Shown piece by piece: positions 5,982-12,306 of a DNA stretch of 14,057 bases. Under the pieces are notes generated by a model. That model did no database searches and had not been told where the DNA came from. It saw only the letters and a list, made by a program, of their open reading frames with translations. Where the stretch lies: the NCBI GenBank assembly GCA_017354575.1, contig JAFMQP010000053.1, positions 1 through 14,057 of the forward strand, in the 5' to 3' direction. The translations under genes were made by a program, and so were the position numbers. Positions within the stretch are counted from its first letter, which is position 1. Each line of letters starts with the position of its first letter. Origin of the DNA: Acidothermales bacterium (lineage in GTDB: Bacteria > Actinomycetota > Actinomycetes > Streptosporangiales > WHST01).

Positions 5982-7385
5982 TTACGCCTCCAGGTCTGCG
6001 GGTGAGCTGAGGTGTCCTGTGACGGCCGTGGCGGCCGCGACGAGAGGCGAGACGAGATGCGTACGCCCGCCGCGTCCCTGGCGTCCCTCGAAGTTGCGGT
6101 TGGACGTCGACGCGCTGCGCTCGCCCGGGGAGAGCTGGTCGGGGTTCATGCCCAGGCACATCGAGCAGCCGGCGCCACGCCATTCCGCGCCGGCGTCGGT
6201 GAAGACCTGGTCGAGCCCCTCGTGCTCGGCCTGCGCGCGTACGGCGACCGAGCCGGGGACGACGAGCATCCGCACGTCCTGCGACACGCGACGGCCGCGC
6301 AGCACGTCGGCGGCGGCGCGCAGGTCCTCGATGCGCCCGTTGGTGCACGAGCCGATGAACACGGTGTCGATGGTCACGTCGCGAAGCGGCGTACCCGGCC
6401 GCAGGTCCATGTACGCGAGCGCGCGCTCGACCGCGGACCGCCTGCCCGGGTCGTCGAACGAGCCGGGGTCCGGAACGGAGCCCGAAAGCGGCGCGCCCTG
6501 GCCCGGGTTGGTGCCCCACGTGACGAACGGCGTCACGGCCGACGCGTCGATGTCGACCTCCTTGTCGAACACGGCGTCGTCGTCGGTGGCGAGCGAACGC
6601 CAGTGCTCCAGCGCCGCCTCCCACGCCTTGCCCGTGGGCGCGCTCTCGCGTCCCTCGACGTATCGGAACGTGGTCTCGTCCGGTGCGACCATGCCGGCCT
6701 TGGCGCCCCACTCGATGGACATGTTGCAGACGGTCATCCGGCCCTCCATGGAGAGCGCGCGGAACGCCTCGCCGCGGTACTCCACGATGTGCCCGAAGCC
6801 GCCGCCCGTGCCCTCCTGCGTGATCAGCGCCAGCACGAGATCCTTCGCGGTCGTGCCGTACGGCAGCTGCCCGGAGGCGTTGACGGCCATCAGCTTCGGC
6901 TTCGCCTGGGGCAGCGTCTGCGTCGCGAGCACGTGCTCGACCTCGCTCGTGCCGATGCCGAACGCCAGCGCGCCGAACGCGCCGTGCGTCGAGGTGTGGC
7001 TGTCGCCGCAGACGATCGTCATGCCCGGCTGCGTGAGCCCGAGCTGCGGGCCGATGACGTGCACGATGCCCTGGCTGCCGTCGCCCATCGGGTGCAGCCG
7101 GATGCCGAACTCGGCACAGTTCTTGCGCAACGCCTCGACCTGGGTACGCGAGACCGGGTCGGCGATCGGCCGTCCGAGGTCGGTCGTGGGGACGTTGTGG
7201 TCCTCGGTCGCGATCGTGAGGTCGGGACGCCGCACCGTCCGATTGGCGAGACGCAGCCCGTCGAACGCCTGCGGGCTGGTCACCTCGTGGATGAGGTGCA
7301 GATCGATGTAGAGCAGATCGGGCTCACCGTCCGATCGACGTACAACGTGTTCGTCCCAGACCTTTTCGGCCAACGTACGGCCCAT
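5982..7385 (-). CDS. leuC: 3-isopropylmalate dehydratase large subunit
   Basis: LeuC carries the 4Fe-4S cluster of isopropylmalate isomerase. The 467-aa product has TEDHNVPTTD (60-69), VCGDSHTSTHGAFGALAFG (125-143) and the three cluster cysteines: C347 in FIGSCTNGR and C407 and C410 in GCSMCLGMNPD. The ATG at 7383-7385 is chosen over the TTG two codons upstream, because AGAGGAG lies six bases before the ATG but directly against the TTG. The gene begins the leuCD operon and is divergent from the IclR regulator ndgR across 81 bases, the arrangement in which NdgR/LtbR regulators control leuCD in Streptomyces and Corynebacterium. With cimA at 12307-13923, the enzyme probably serves both leucine and isoleucine synthesis; that last step is inferred. 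Confidence 0.97.
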   Translation of the reverse strand: MGRTLAEKVWDEHVVRRSDGEPDLLYIDLHLIHEVTSPQAFDGLRLANRTVRRPDLTIATEDHNVPTTDLGRPIADPVSRTQVEALRKNCAEFGIRLHPMGDGSQGIVHVIGPQLGLTQPGMTIVCGDSHTSTHGAFGALAFGIGTSEVEHVLATQTLPQAKPKLMAVNASGQLPYGTTAKDLVLALITQEGTGGGFGHIVEYRGEAFRALSMEGRMTVCNMSIEWGAKAGMVAPDETTFRYVEGRESAPTGKAWEAALEHWRSLATDDDAVFDKEVDIDASAVTPFVTWGTNPGQGAPLSGSVPDPGSFDDPGRRSAVERALAYMDLRPGTPLRDVTIDTVFIGSCTNGRIEDLRAAADVLRGRRVSQDVRMLVVPGSVAVRAQAEHEGLDQVFTDAGAEWRGAGCSMCLGMNPDQLSPGERSASTSNRNFEGRQGRGGRTHLVSPLVAAATAVTGHLSSPADLEA

Positions 7386-7413
7386 CGCCAACTCCTCTGC
7401 TCGGGCGTTCCTT

Positions 7414-7428
7414 CAAGCATCCCGCTTG
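7414..7428 (-). other. Small inverted repeat in the leuC leader
   Basis: CAAGC (7414-7418), five bases, then GCTTG (7424-7428) form a perfect 5-bp stem upstream of the leuC ribosome-binding site. It may be a leader hairpin or part of an operator; the stem is short and could be chance. Confidence 0.3.
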
Positions 7429-7431
7429 GGC

Positions 7432-7467
7432 TTGCGTCTCGGATCGTGAGATGAAAGTATCGAGACA
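7432..7467. promoter_or_regulatory. Divergent leuC/ndgR promoters with candidate regulator operator
   Basis: GTCTCG (7436-7441) and CGAGAC (7461-7466) are perfect inverted arms 19 bases apart; a tighter pair TCTC (7437-7440) and GAGA (7448-7451) lies inside. They enclose overlapping -10 candidates: TACTTT on minus (7459-7454) for leuC, and AAGTAT on plus (7455-7460), 17 bases after TTGCGT (7432-7437), for ndgR. A start seven positions past AAGTAT falls on the ndgR ATG, so ndgR may be leaderless. Binding by NdgR here would let it control both directions, as its homologues do. The operator is proposed from symmetry and context only. Confidence 0.5.
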
Positions 7468-8186
7468 TGGACAACTCTAGCGGGGTCGGCGTTCTCGACA
7501 AAGCCGTCCACATCCTTTCGGCGTTGGAGAGCGGCCCGGCGTCACTCGCGTCGCTCGTCGCGGCGACCGGTCTCGCCCGTCCGACCGCGCACCGCCTGGC
7601 CGTCGCACTGGAGCACCACCGGATGGTGACGAGGGACGCGCAGGGCAGGTTCGTCCTCGGTCCGCGCCTCGGCGAGCTCGCGACGGCGGCGGGCGAGGAC
7701 CGGTTGCTGGCGACGGCGAACCCGATGCTCGCGCAGTTGCGTGACCAGACCGGCGAGAGCACACAACTGTTCCGGCGGCAGGGCGAGAGCCGTGTGTGCG
7801 TCGCCTCCGCGGAACGGCTCAGCGGCGGGCTGCGCGACGTCGTGCCGGTCGGCAGCGCGCTCCCGATGACGGCGGGCTCGGGCGCGCAGATCCTGCTGGC
7901 GTGGGAGGAACCCGAACGGTTGCACCGCGGGCTGCGCCAGGCGAAGTTCACGGCGACGACGCTCGCGCAGGTACGCCGCCGCGGCTGGGCGCAGAGCGTC
8001 GGCGAACGCGAGCGCGGCGTCGCGTCGGTGTCCGCGCCGGTGCGTGGTACCGGAAACCGCGTGATCGCGGCTATCTCGGTGTCCGGGCCGATCGACCGCG
8101 TCGGACGCGCGCCCGGCCGGCTCTACGCCGAGCCCGTCGTCCGCGCCGCCGAGCGAGTCAGCGAGGTCCTCCGCCGCACCACCTGA
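7467..8186 (+). CDS. ndgR: IclR-family regulator of the NdgR/LtbR type
   Basis: The 239-aa protein has an N-terminal winged helix-turn-helix (about residues 8-65; recognition region TGLARPTAHRLAVALEHHRM, wing about 53-64) and an IclR effector-binding domain (about 75-237, with GSALPMTAGSGAQILLAW at the ligand side). Standing divergent from leuCD identifies it as the orthologue of Streptomyces NdgR, Corynebacterium LtbR and M. tuberculosis Rv2989, which control leucine and other amino-acid genes. ATG 7467 is used because the first helix follows at once; there is no clear Shine-Dalgarno sequence, and a -10-like hexamer seven positions upstream suggests a leaderless message. It converges on the protease gene, with a hairpin between the stops. 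The symbol rests on synteny and family rather than on tested function. Confidence 0.88.
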   Translation: MDNSSGVGVLDKAVHILSALESGPASLASLVAATGLARPTAHRLAVALEHHRMVTRDAQGRFVLGPRLGELATAAGEDRLLATANPMLAQLRDQTGESTQLFRRQGESRVCVASAERLSGGLRDVVPVGSALPMTAGSGAQILLAWEEPERLHRGLRQAKFTATTLAQVRRRGWAQSVGERERGVASVSAPVRGTGNRVIAAISVSGPIDRVGRAPGRLYAEPVVRAAERVSEVLRRTT

Positions 8187-8204
8187 CACCGGCCGCGCCC
8201 GGCG

Positions 8205-8222
8205 CCCGGTCATCGGACCGGG
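8205..8222. terminator. Hairpin between convergent ndgR and protease genes
   Basis: CCCGGTC (8205-8211), loop ATCG, GACCGGG (8216-8222) is a perfect 7-bp stem midway between two convergent genes, 19 bases after the ndgR stop and 34 bases past the protease stop. It lacks a U-tract on either side, so it is a likely bidirectional hairpin terminator by position only. Confidence 0.5.
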
Positions 8223-8255
8223 AACAGCGGCTGGGCCACCCCGACCGGGTTGGGT

Positions 8256-9473
8256 TCACCTGTCGCTGCCGAGCGTCACCGTCGCCGTGTGGGTGGCGCC
8301 GCCGCGTTCGTAGGCGAGCGTGACGGTCTGCCCGGGACGGTGCGAGCGAATGGCGGCGACGAGCCCGTCCGCGCTGTCGACGGTACGGTCGTCGACCTTG
8401 GTGACGACGTCGCCTGCCCGCAGCCCCGCCTTGTCGGCCGGGCCGCCCGAGGTGACGCCGGCGAGGCGCGCCCCGTCGGTGACCCCGTTGCCGCTGCCCG
8501 CGTCGGTCACCTGGACGCCGAGCTGCGCGTGGTGCGCGCTGCCGTTCTTCACGAGCTCCTGCGCGATCGGCCACGCCTCGCTGATCGGGATCGCGAAGCC
8601 CACGCCGATGTTGCCCGACTGGGAGCCGGTCGTCTGGTCGCCGACCGACGCGATCGCCGAGTTGATGCCGACGACGCGCCCGTTCATGTCGACGAGCGGG
8701 CCGCCGGAGTTGCCCGGGTTGATCGCGGCGTCGGTCTGGATGGCGTCGAGCACCGCGCTGTTGCTCTCGGAGCCGCCGAACGGGTTGTTGCCGCCGCCGC
8801 TGTCGCTGGTACGCACCGGGCGGTTCAGCGCGCTCACGATGCCGGAGGTGACGGTGCCGGACAGGCCGAGCGGCGAGCCGACGGCGACGACCGGGTCACC
8901 GACCTGCAGGGAGGTCGAGTCGCCGAAGCTCGCGGGCTGCAGCCCGGACACGCCGTCGACCTTGATGACGGCGAGGTCGGACGTCGGGTCGGTGCCGAGG
9001 ATCGTGGCGCTCGCGGTCTTGCCGTCGTGGAACGTGACCTCGATCTTGCCGCCGCCCTGCTTCGCCGCCGAGACCACGTGGTTGTTGGTGAGGATCTGCC
9101 CGGACGAGCTGACGATGATGCCGGTGCCCTCGTCACCGCTGTTCCCCGCCGTCACGACGATGGAGACGACGCTGGGCAGGACCTTGTTCGCGACGGTCGT
9201 GACGTCGCTCGTCGGCGCCTTCGCCTTGCTGTTGCCCGCGGGCAGGCTGCTGACCGTCGTCGGACCGCCGCCGGAGGTCAGGCCGTACGTCGCTCCCGCG
9301 CCCACCCCACCGCCGACGAGCCCGGCGGCGAGCACGAGTGCCACGATCCCCGCCGTGCCCCGTCGTCGCGGTGGTGTGGGCGGTGGCCCGACCGGCCGCG
9401 GCGGGTACGGCGGCGGCACCTCGTGGTAGTAGTGCGGTCCCGGCGTCGGTGGCATCTGCTGCGTCGTACTCAT
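8256..9473 (-). CDS. Membrane-anchored HtrA/DegP-like serine protease with PDZ domain
   Basis: The 405-aa protein has a Pro-rich cytosolic N-terminus (1-38), one membrane segment (about 39-64, GTAGIVALVLAAGLVGG and following), a linker, a trypsin-like S1C protease domain (about 88-305) and one PDZ domain (about 316-402). The catalytic triad is H132 in NNHVV, D166 in TSDLAV and S256 in GNSGGPL. The active part should face the outside of the membrane and degrade or sense misfolded envelope proteins, as actinobacterial PepD/HtrA proteins do. ATG 9471-9473 is chosen; longer in-frame reading crosses the tRNA terminator hairpin. No good ribosome-binding site is seen. It is transcribed away from the tRNA pair and converges on ndgR. 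Which HtrA paralogue it is cannot be told. Confidence 0.93.
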   Translation of the reverse strand: MSTTQQMPPTPGPHYYHEVPPPYPPRPVGPPPTPPRRRGTAGIVALVLAAGLVGGGVGAGATYGLTSGGGPTTVSSLPAGNSKAKAPTSDVTTVANKVLPSVVSIVVTAGNSGDEGTGIIVSSSGQILTNNHVVSAAKQGGGKIEVTFHDGKTASATILGTDPTSDLAVIKVDGVSGLQPASFGDSTSLQVGDPVVAVGSPLGLSGTVTSGIVSALNRPVRTSDSGGGNNPFGGSESNSAVLDAIQTDAAINPGNSGGPLVDMNGRVVGINSAIASVGDQTTGSQSGNIGVGFAIPISEAWPIAQELVKNGSAHHAQLGVQVTDAGSGNGVTDGARLAGVTSGGPADKAGLRAGDVVTKVDDRTVDSADGLVAAIRSHRPGQTVTLAYERGGATHTATVTLGSDR

Positions 9474-9521
9474 AGGACGAGCATCGGCCGTCTTTCTGGG
9501 AATGCCCTGGAAACCAGATGA

Positions 9522-9544
9522 ACGCTCCCGCAAAGCGGGAGCGT
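9522..9544 (-). terminator. Strong hairpin terminator after the tRNA pair
   Basis: ACGCTCCCGC (9522-9531), loop AAA, GCGGGAGCGT (9535-9544) is a perfect 10-bp stem. It lies 47 bases beyond the 3' end of tRNA-Glu in the minus direction and before the protease start, so it should end the tRNA transcript. Only scattered Ts follow on the minus strand. Confidence 0.75.
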
Positions 9545-9591
9545 GGGGCGACAAGGTGAGGCCTTCTCTGCACACATGTCGCCCATCGACG

Positions 9592-9664
9592 TAGCCCCGA
9601 CCGGATTCGAACCGGCGCTACCGCCTTGAGAGGGCGGCGTGCTAGGCCACTACACAACGGGGCC
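9592..9664 (-). tRNA. tRNA-Glu (anticodon CTC)
   Basis: The 73-base minus-strand gene folds as a full cloverleaf: acceptor GGCCCCG with CGGGGCT (G-U at 1-72), D stem GTGT/GCAC, anticodon stem CCGCC/GGCGG with loop CTCTCAA (anticodon CTC at 9630-9628), and T arm GCCGG-TTCGAAT-CCGGT. The discriminator is A and CCA is not encoded. It reads GAG, which should be the main Glu codon in this GC-rich genome. It starts one base after tRNA-Gln. Confidence 0.95.
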
Positions 9665-9665
9665 G

Positions 9666-9737
9666 CTGGGGTACCAGGACTCGAACCTAGACTAACTGAA
9701 CCAGAATCAGTCGTGCTGCCGATTACACCATACCCCA
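9666..9737 (-). tRNA. tRNA-Gln (anticodon CTG)
   Basis: The 72-base minus-strand gene has acceptor TGGGGTA with TACCCCA, discriminator G (usual for tRNA-Gln), anticodon stem ACTGA/TCAGT with loop TTCTGGT (anticodon CTG, 9704-9702) and T arm CTAGG-TTCGAGT-CCTGG. CCA is not encoded. It is the promoter-proximal member of the pair with tRNA-Glu. In bacteria lacking GlnRS it is first charged with Glu by GluRS and then amidated by GatCAB. Confidence 0.95.
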
Positions 9738-9767
9738 AGGGAACTTCAGCGAAGCTGCCGAGGACGC

Positions 9768-9797
9768 AGTCTAGCCGAGCGGACGATCACCCGGCAA
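9768..9797 (-). promoter_or_regulatory. Promoter of the tRNA-Gln/tRNA-Glu unit
   Basis: On the minus strand TTGCCG (9797-9792) and TAGACT (9773-9768) are 18 bases apart, a good vegetative promoter. Transcription should start near 9761, about 24 bases before the mature 5' end of tRNA-Gln. Confidence 0.65.
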
Positions 9798-9818
9798 AGC
9801 GGCACCCTGCGGCCCGGA

Positions 9819-9833
9819 TAGCCTTGACGAATG
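9819..9833 (+). promoter_or_regulatory. -10 element for probable leaderless gltX
   Basis: TAGCCT (9819-9824) fits TANNNT, and the gltX ATG begins seven positions past its last T. No Shine-Dalgarno sequence is present in the intervening TGACGA. This is the usual arrangement of leaderless actinobacterial genes. No clear -35 is seen. Confidence 0.5.
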
Positions 9834-11486
9834 CTCGAACGCGCCGAGATCGACGCCTTGTTCCCCGCCGACCTGCCCGATCCCGACCACTGGGAGCGGG
9901 CGTATCCGCCCCGGCAGCTGCCCGAGGGCGCACAGGTCACGCGGTTCGCGCCGTCGCCGACGGGCTACGTGCACATCGGCGGCGTCTACGTGATGATCAT
10001 CGACAAGGACCTGGCGCAGCGCACCGGTGGCCGCTACGTGATCCGGGTCGAGGACACCGACCAGTCCCGCGGCGTCGCGGACGCGCTGGAGCAGTTCGGC
10101 CGCGCGTTCGACTACTTCGACCTCCGCCCCGACGAGGACGACGCGAACGGCGCGTACGGCCCGTACCACCAGTCCGCCAGGGAGCCGATCTATCAGTCGT
10201 ACGTGCGCGAGCTGATGCGCGAGGGCCGGGCGTACCCGTGCTTCGCCACCCGCGACGAGCTCGCGGAGATGACCGCGCGCCAGCAGGCGGCGAAGATCCC
10301 CACCGGCTACTACGGCCAGTGGGCGATCTGGCGGGACGCCGACGACGACGCGGTGCGCACGAAGCTCGCGGCCGGCGTGCCGTACGTGGTGCGCTTCCGC
10401 GTGCCCGACGAGGTCGCGCCGCGGGTGCGCTTCACCGACCTGATCCGCGGTGAGCTGGAGCACGAGGCGAACCGCAACGACACCGTGATCCTGAAGGCGT
10501 CGGACCAGTCGCCGCGGCTGCCGACGTACCACTTCGCCCACGTGGTCGACGACCACCTGATGCGGATGACGATCGTCCTCCGCGGCGAGGAGTGGATCTC
10601 GTCGGTGCCGCTGCACCTGCAGCTGTTCGAGGCACTCGGCCTGGAACCCGTGCCGTACGCGCACTTCGCCCTGCTGATGAAGCAGATCCCCGGCGGCAAG
10701 CGCAAGCTGTCGAAGCGCAAGGACCCGGAGGCGGGCGTCGACTTCTACATCGAGGCCGGCTTCCCCGCGGACGCGGTGAAGTACTACCTGCGCGGGCTGA
10801 TCAACGGGCGGCTGGCGGAGCTGCCGCTCGCCGAGGCGCTCGACGCGCCGATCCGGCTGGACCAGTGCGGTGTCGCGGGACCGCTCGTCGACCTGGTGAA
10901 GCTGGAGGACATCAGCGCCGACCACGTCGCGACGCTGTCCGGGCAGCAGGTGCTCGACGCCGTACGCGTATGGGCCGGCCGGTTCGACCCGGAGCTGCTG
11001 CGCGTGCTGGACGCCGAGCCCGAGCTCGCACTGCGCGCGCTCGCCGTCGAGCGCGAGGGCGTGGAGAACCCGCGCAAGGACCTCCGCAAGTGGTCGGACT
11101 TCCGCGCGGCGTACGGGTTCTTCTTCCCGCAGCTGTTCACGCCGCTGTCCGGGCCGGACGACGAGCGGCTCGCCGGGCTCGGCGTCGACCCTGCTGTGGC
11201 GGCGGCGTTCGGCCGCGATCTCGCGGACGGCTACCAGCAGCTCGCCGACCCCGCGGAGTGGTTCGACCAGATCAGGGAGCTGGCCGCCAAGCACGGGTTC
11301 GCCCGCAACGCCAAGGAGTACAAGAAGAACCCGGATGCGTACCCCGGCTCGCTGCGCGAGGCGGCGCAGCTGGTGCGCGTCGCGGTCACCGGGTCGACGC
11401 GCAGTCCCGACCTGCACGCGATCAGCCAGGCCATCGGGGCGGACGAGTTCGTCGCGCGGGTGCGGCGGCTGGCCGCACCCGCGTAG
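9831..11486 (+). CDS. gltX: Glutamyl-tRNA synthetase, long Clostridia-type form
   Basis: This class I synthetase attaches Glu to tRNA-Glu and, where GlnRS is absent, also to tRNA-Gln. The 551-aa product has the HIGH-type signature APSPTGYVHIGG (40-51), RVEDTDQSR (72-80) and the KMSKS-type loop KLSKRKDPE (292-300). It starts with about 35 extra residues (LFP, then YPPRQLPEGAQVTRFAPS) and has NPRKDLRKWSDF near the anticodon-binding part. From memory these match the GluRS form of roughly 550 aa found in Clostridia, whereas usual actinobacterial GluRS has about 490 aa and begins near FCPSPTGTPHVGL. The gene sits at the place where actinobacteria keep gltX, divergent from tRNA-Gln and tRNA-Glu, and converges on the hydrolase gene with four bases between the stops. 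Enzyme identity is secure; the subtype call needs a tree. Confidence 0.94.
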   Translation: MLERAEIDALFPADLPDPDHWERAYPPRQLPEGAQVTRFAPSPTGYVHIGGVYVMIIDKDLAQRTGGRYVIRVEDTDQSRGVADALEQFGRAFDYFDLRPDEDDANGAYGPYHQSAREPIYQSYVRELMREGRAYPCFATRDELAEMTARQQAAKIPTGYYGQWAIWRDADDDAVRTKLAAGVPYVVRFRVPDEVAPRVRFTDLIRGELEHEANRNDTVILKASDQSPRLPTYHFAHVVDDHLMRMTIVLRGEEWISSVPLHLQLFEALGLEPVPYAHFALLMKQIPGGKRKLSKRKDPEAGVDFYIEAGFPADAVKYYLRGLINGRLAELPLAEALDAPIRLDQCGVAGPLVDLVKLEDISADHVATLSGQQVLDAVRVWAGRFDPELLRVLDAEPELALRALAVEREGVENPRKDLRKWSDFRAAYGFFFPQLFTPLSGPDDERLAGLGVDPAVAAAFGRDLADGYQQLADPAEWFDQIRELAAKHGFARNAKEYKKNPDAYPGSLREAAQLVRVAVTGSTRSPDLHAISQAIGADEFVARVRRLAAPA

Positions 11487-11490
11487 CGGC

Positions 11491-12258
11491 TCAGTCCGCG
11501 GCGACCACGGGGTTGGTCAGCGTGCCGATGCCCTCGATGGTCACCGAGACGCGCTGGCCGGGCAGCAGCGGGCCGACGCCCGCGGGTGTGCCGGTGAGGA
11601 TCACGTCGCCGGGCAGCAGCGTCATCGCCTCGGTGATGTACGAGACGAGCGCGGCGACGTCGTTGATCATCAGCGACGTTCGCGAGGACTGGCGCAGCTC
11701 GTCGTCGACCGTGCACGTGATGGCGAGGTCGGACGCGTCCACCTCGGTCTCGATCCACGGGCCGAGCGGGCAGAACGTGTCGAAGCCCTTGGGCCGCGCC
11801 CACTGCGGCTCACGGCGCTGCAGGTCGCGCGCGGTGACGTCGTTCCCGCAGGTGTAGCCGAAGACGACCTCGGGCACCCGTTCCCTCGGCACCTGCCGGC
11901 AGACCCGCCCGATGACGACGGCGAGCTCCGCCTCGTGGTGGACCTCGGCGGACGCCGCCGGGTAGACGACCGGTTCGCCGGGGCCGACCACCGACGTGGA
12001 CGGCTTGATGAAGACGAGCGGCTCGTCCGGGACCTCGTTGCCCAGCTCGGCGGCGTGCTCGGCGTAGTTCCTGCCGATGGCGAGGATCTTCGTCGGCAGG
12101 ATCGGCGCCACCGGGCGCACGTCGGCCAGCGGCAGCCGCGTGCCGCTCAGCTCGAACGAGGGCTGGAACGGGTGTCCGTCGATCTCGGTGACGTGGTCCT
12201 CGCCGTCCACGACGCCGAACGCCAGCTCGTCACCCTTGGCAAATCTCACGATGCGCAC
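11491..12258 (-). CDS. Fumarylacetoacetate hydrolase (FAH) family protein
   Basis: The 255-aa protein belongs to the metal-dependent FAH superfamily, which includes acylpyruvate hydrolases, 2-hydroxyhepta-2,4-diene-1,7-dioate isomerases and oxaloacetate decarboxylases or tautomerases. Visible motifs are GRNYAEHAAE (62-71), FIKPSTSVVGPGEPVVYP (83-100), the metal ligands in HHEAELAVVIG (E109, E111) and GNDVTARDLQ (D140), KGFDTFCPLGPW (157-168) and GTPAGVGP (223-230). GTG at 12256-12258 is chosen because the family pattern (M/V)RI.RF begins there; TAGCCT (12272-12267) nine positions upstream suggests a leaderless start. It lies 48 bases after cimA on the same strand. M. tuberculosis carries a homologue (Rv2993c) beside gltX, so the pairing is conserved. 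The true substrate is not known. Confidence 0.9.
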   Translation of the reverse strand: MRIVRFAKGDELAFGVVDGEDHVTEIDGHPFQPSFELSGTRLPLADVRPVAPILPTKILAIGRNYAEHAAELGNEVPDEPLVFIKPSTSVVGPGEPVVYPAASAEVHHEAELAVVIGRVCRQVPRERVPEVVFGYTCGNDVTARDLQRREPQWARPKGFDTFCPLGPWIETEVDASDLAITCTVDDELRQSSRTSLMINDVAALVSYITEAMTLLPGDVILTGTPAGVGPLLPGQRVSVTIEGIGTLTNPVVAAD

Positions 12259-12272
12259 GAGACGTGAGGCTA
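12256..12272 (-). promoter_or_regulatory. Possible -10 element of the FAH-family gene
   Basis: TAGCCT on the minus strand (12272-12267) is the same hexamer as upstream of gltX and stands nine positions before the GTG, with no Shine-Dalgarno sequence between. The gene may therefore have its own leaderless transcript besides read-through from cimA. Confidence 0.4.
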
Positions 12273-12306
12273 CCGGTATCCCGCCCGCGTACACATCAGG
12301 GGCGAG

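Noticed and set aside
7386..7391. TTG start for leuC two codons upstream
   Set aside because: It would directly abut the AGAGGAG ribosome-binding site; the ATG at 7385 has ideal spacing.
7386..7447. Leader peptide or attenuator before leuC
   Set aside because: The only ATG in the leader opens a frame that runs on into leuC out of frame with no run of Leu codons, and no U-tailed terminator is present.
9474..9575. 34-residue N-terminal extension of the protease
   Set aside because: The extension would cross the perfect 10-bp hairpin after the tRNAs and is not protease-like; ATG 9473 begins the Pro-rich cytosolic segment.
9771..11417. 548-aa minus-strand reading frame opposite gltX
   Set aside because: It mirrors gltX in GC-rich DNA, has no recognisable motif, and crosses the tRNA promoter.
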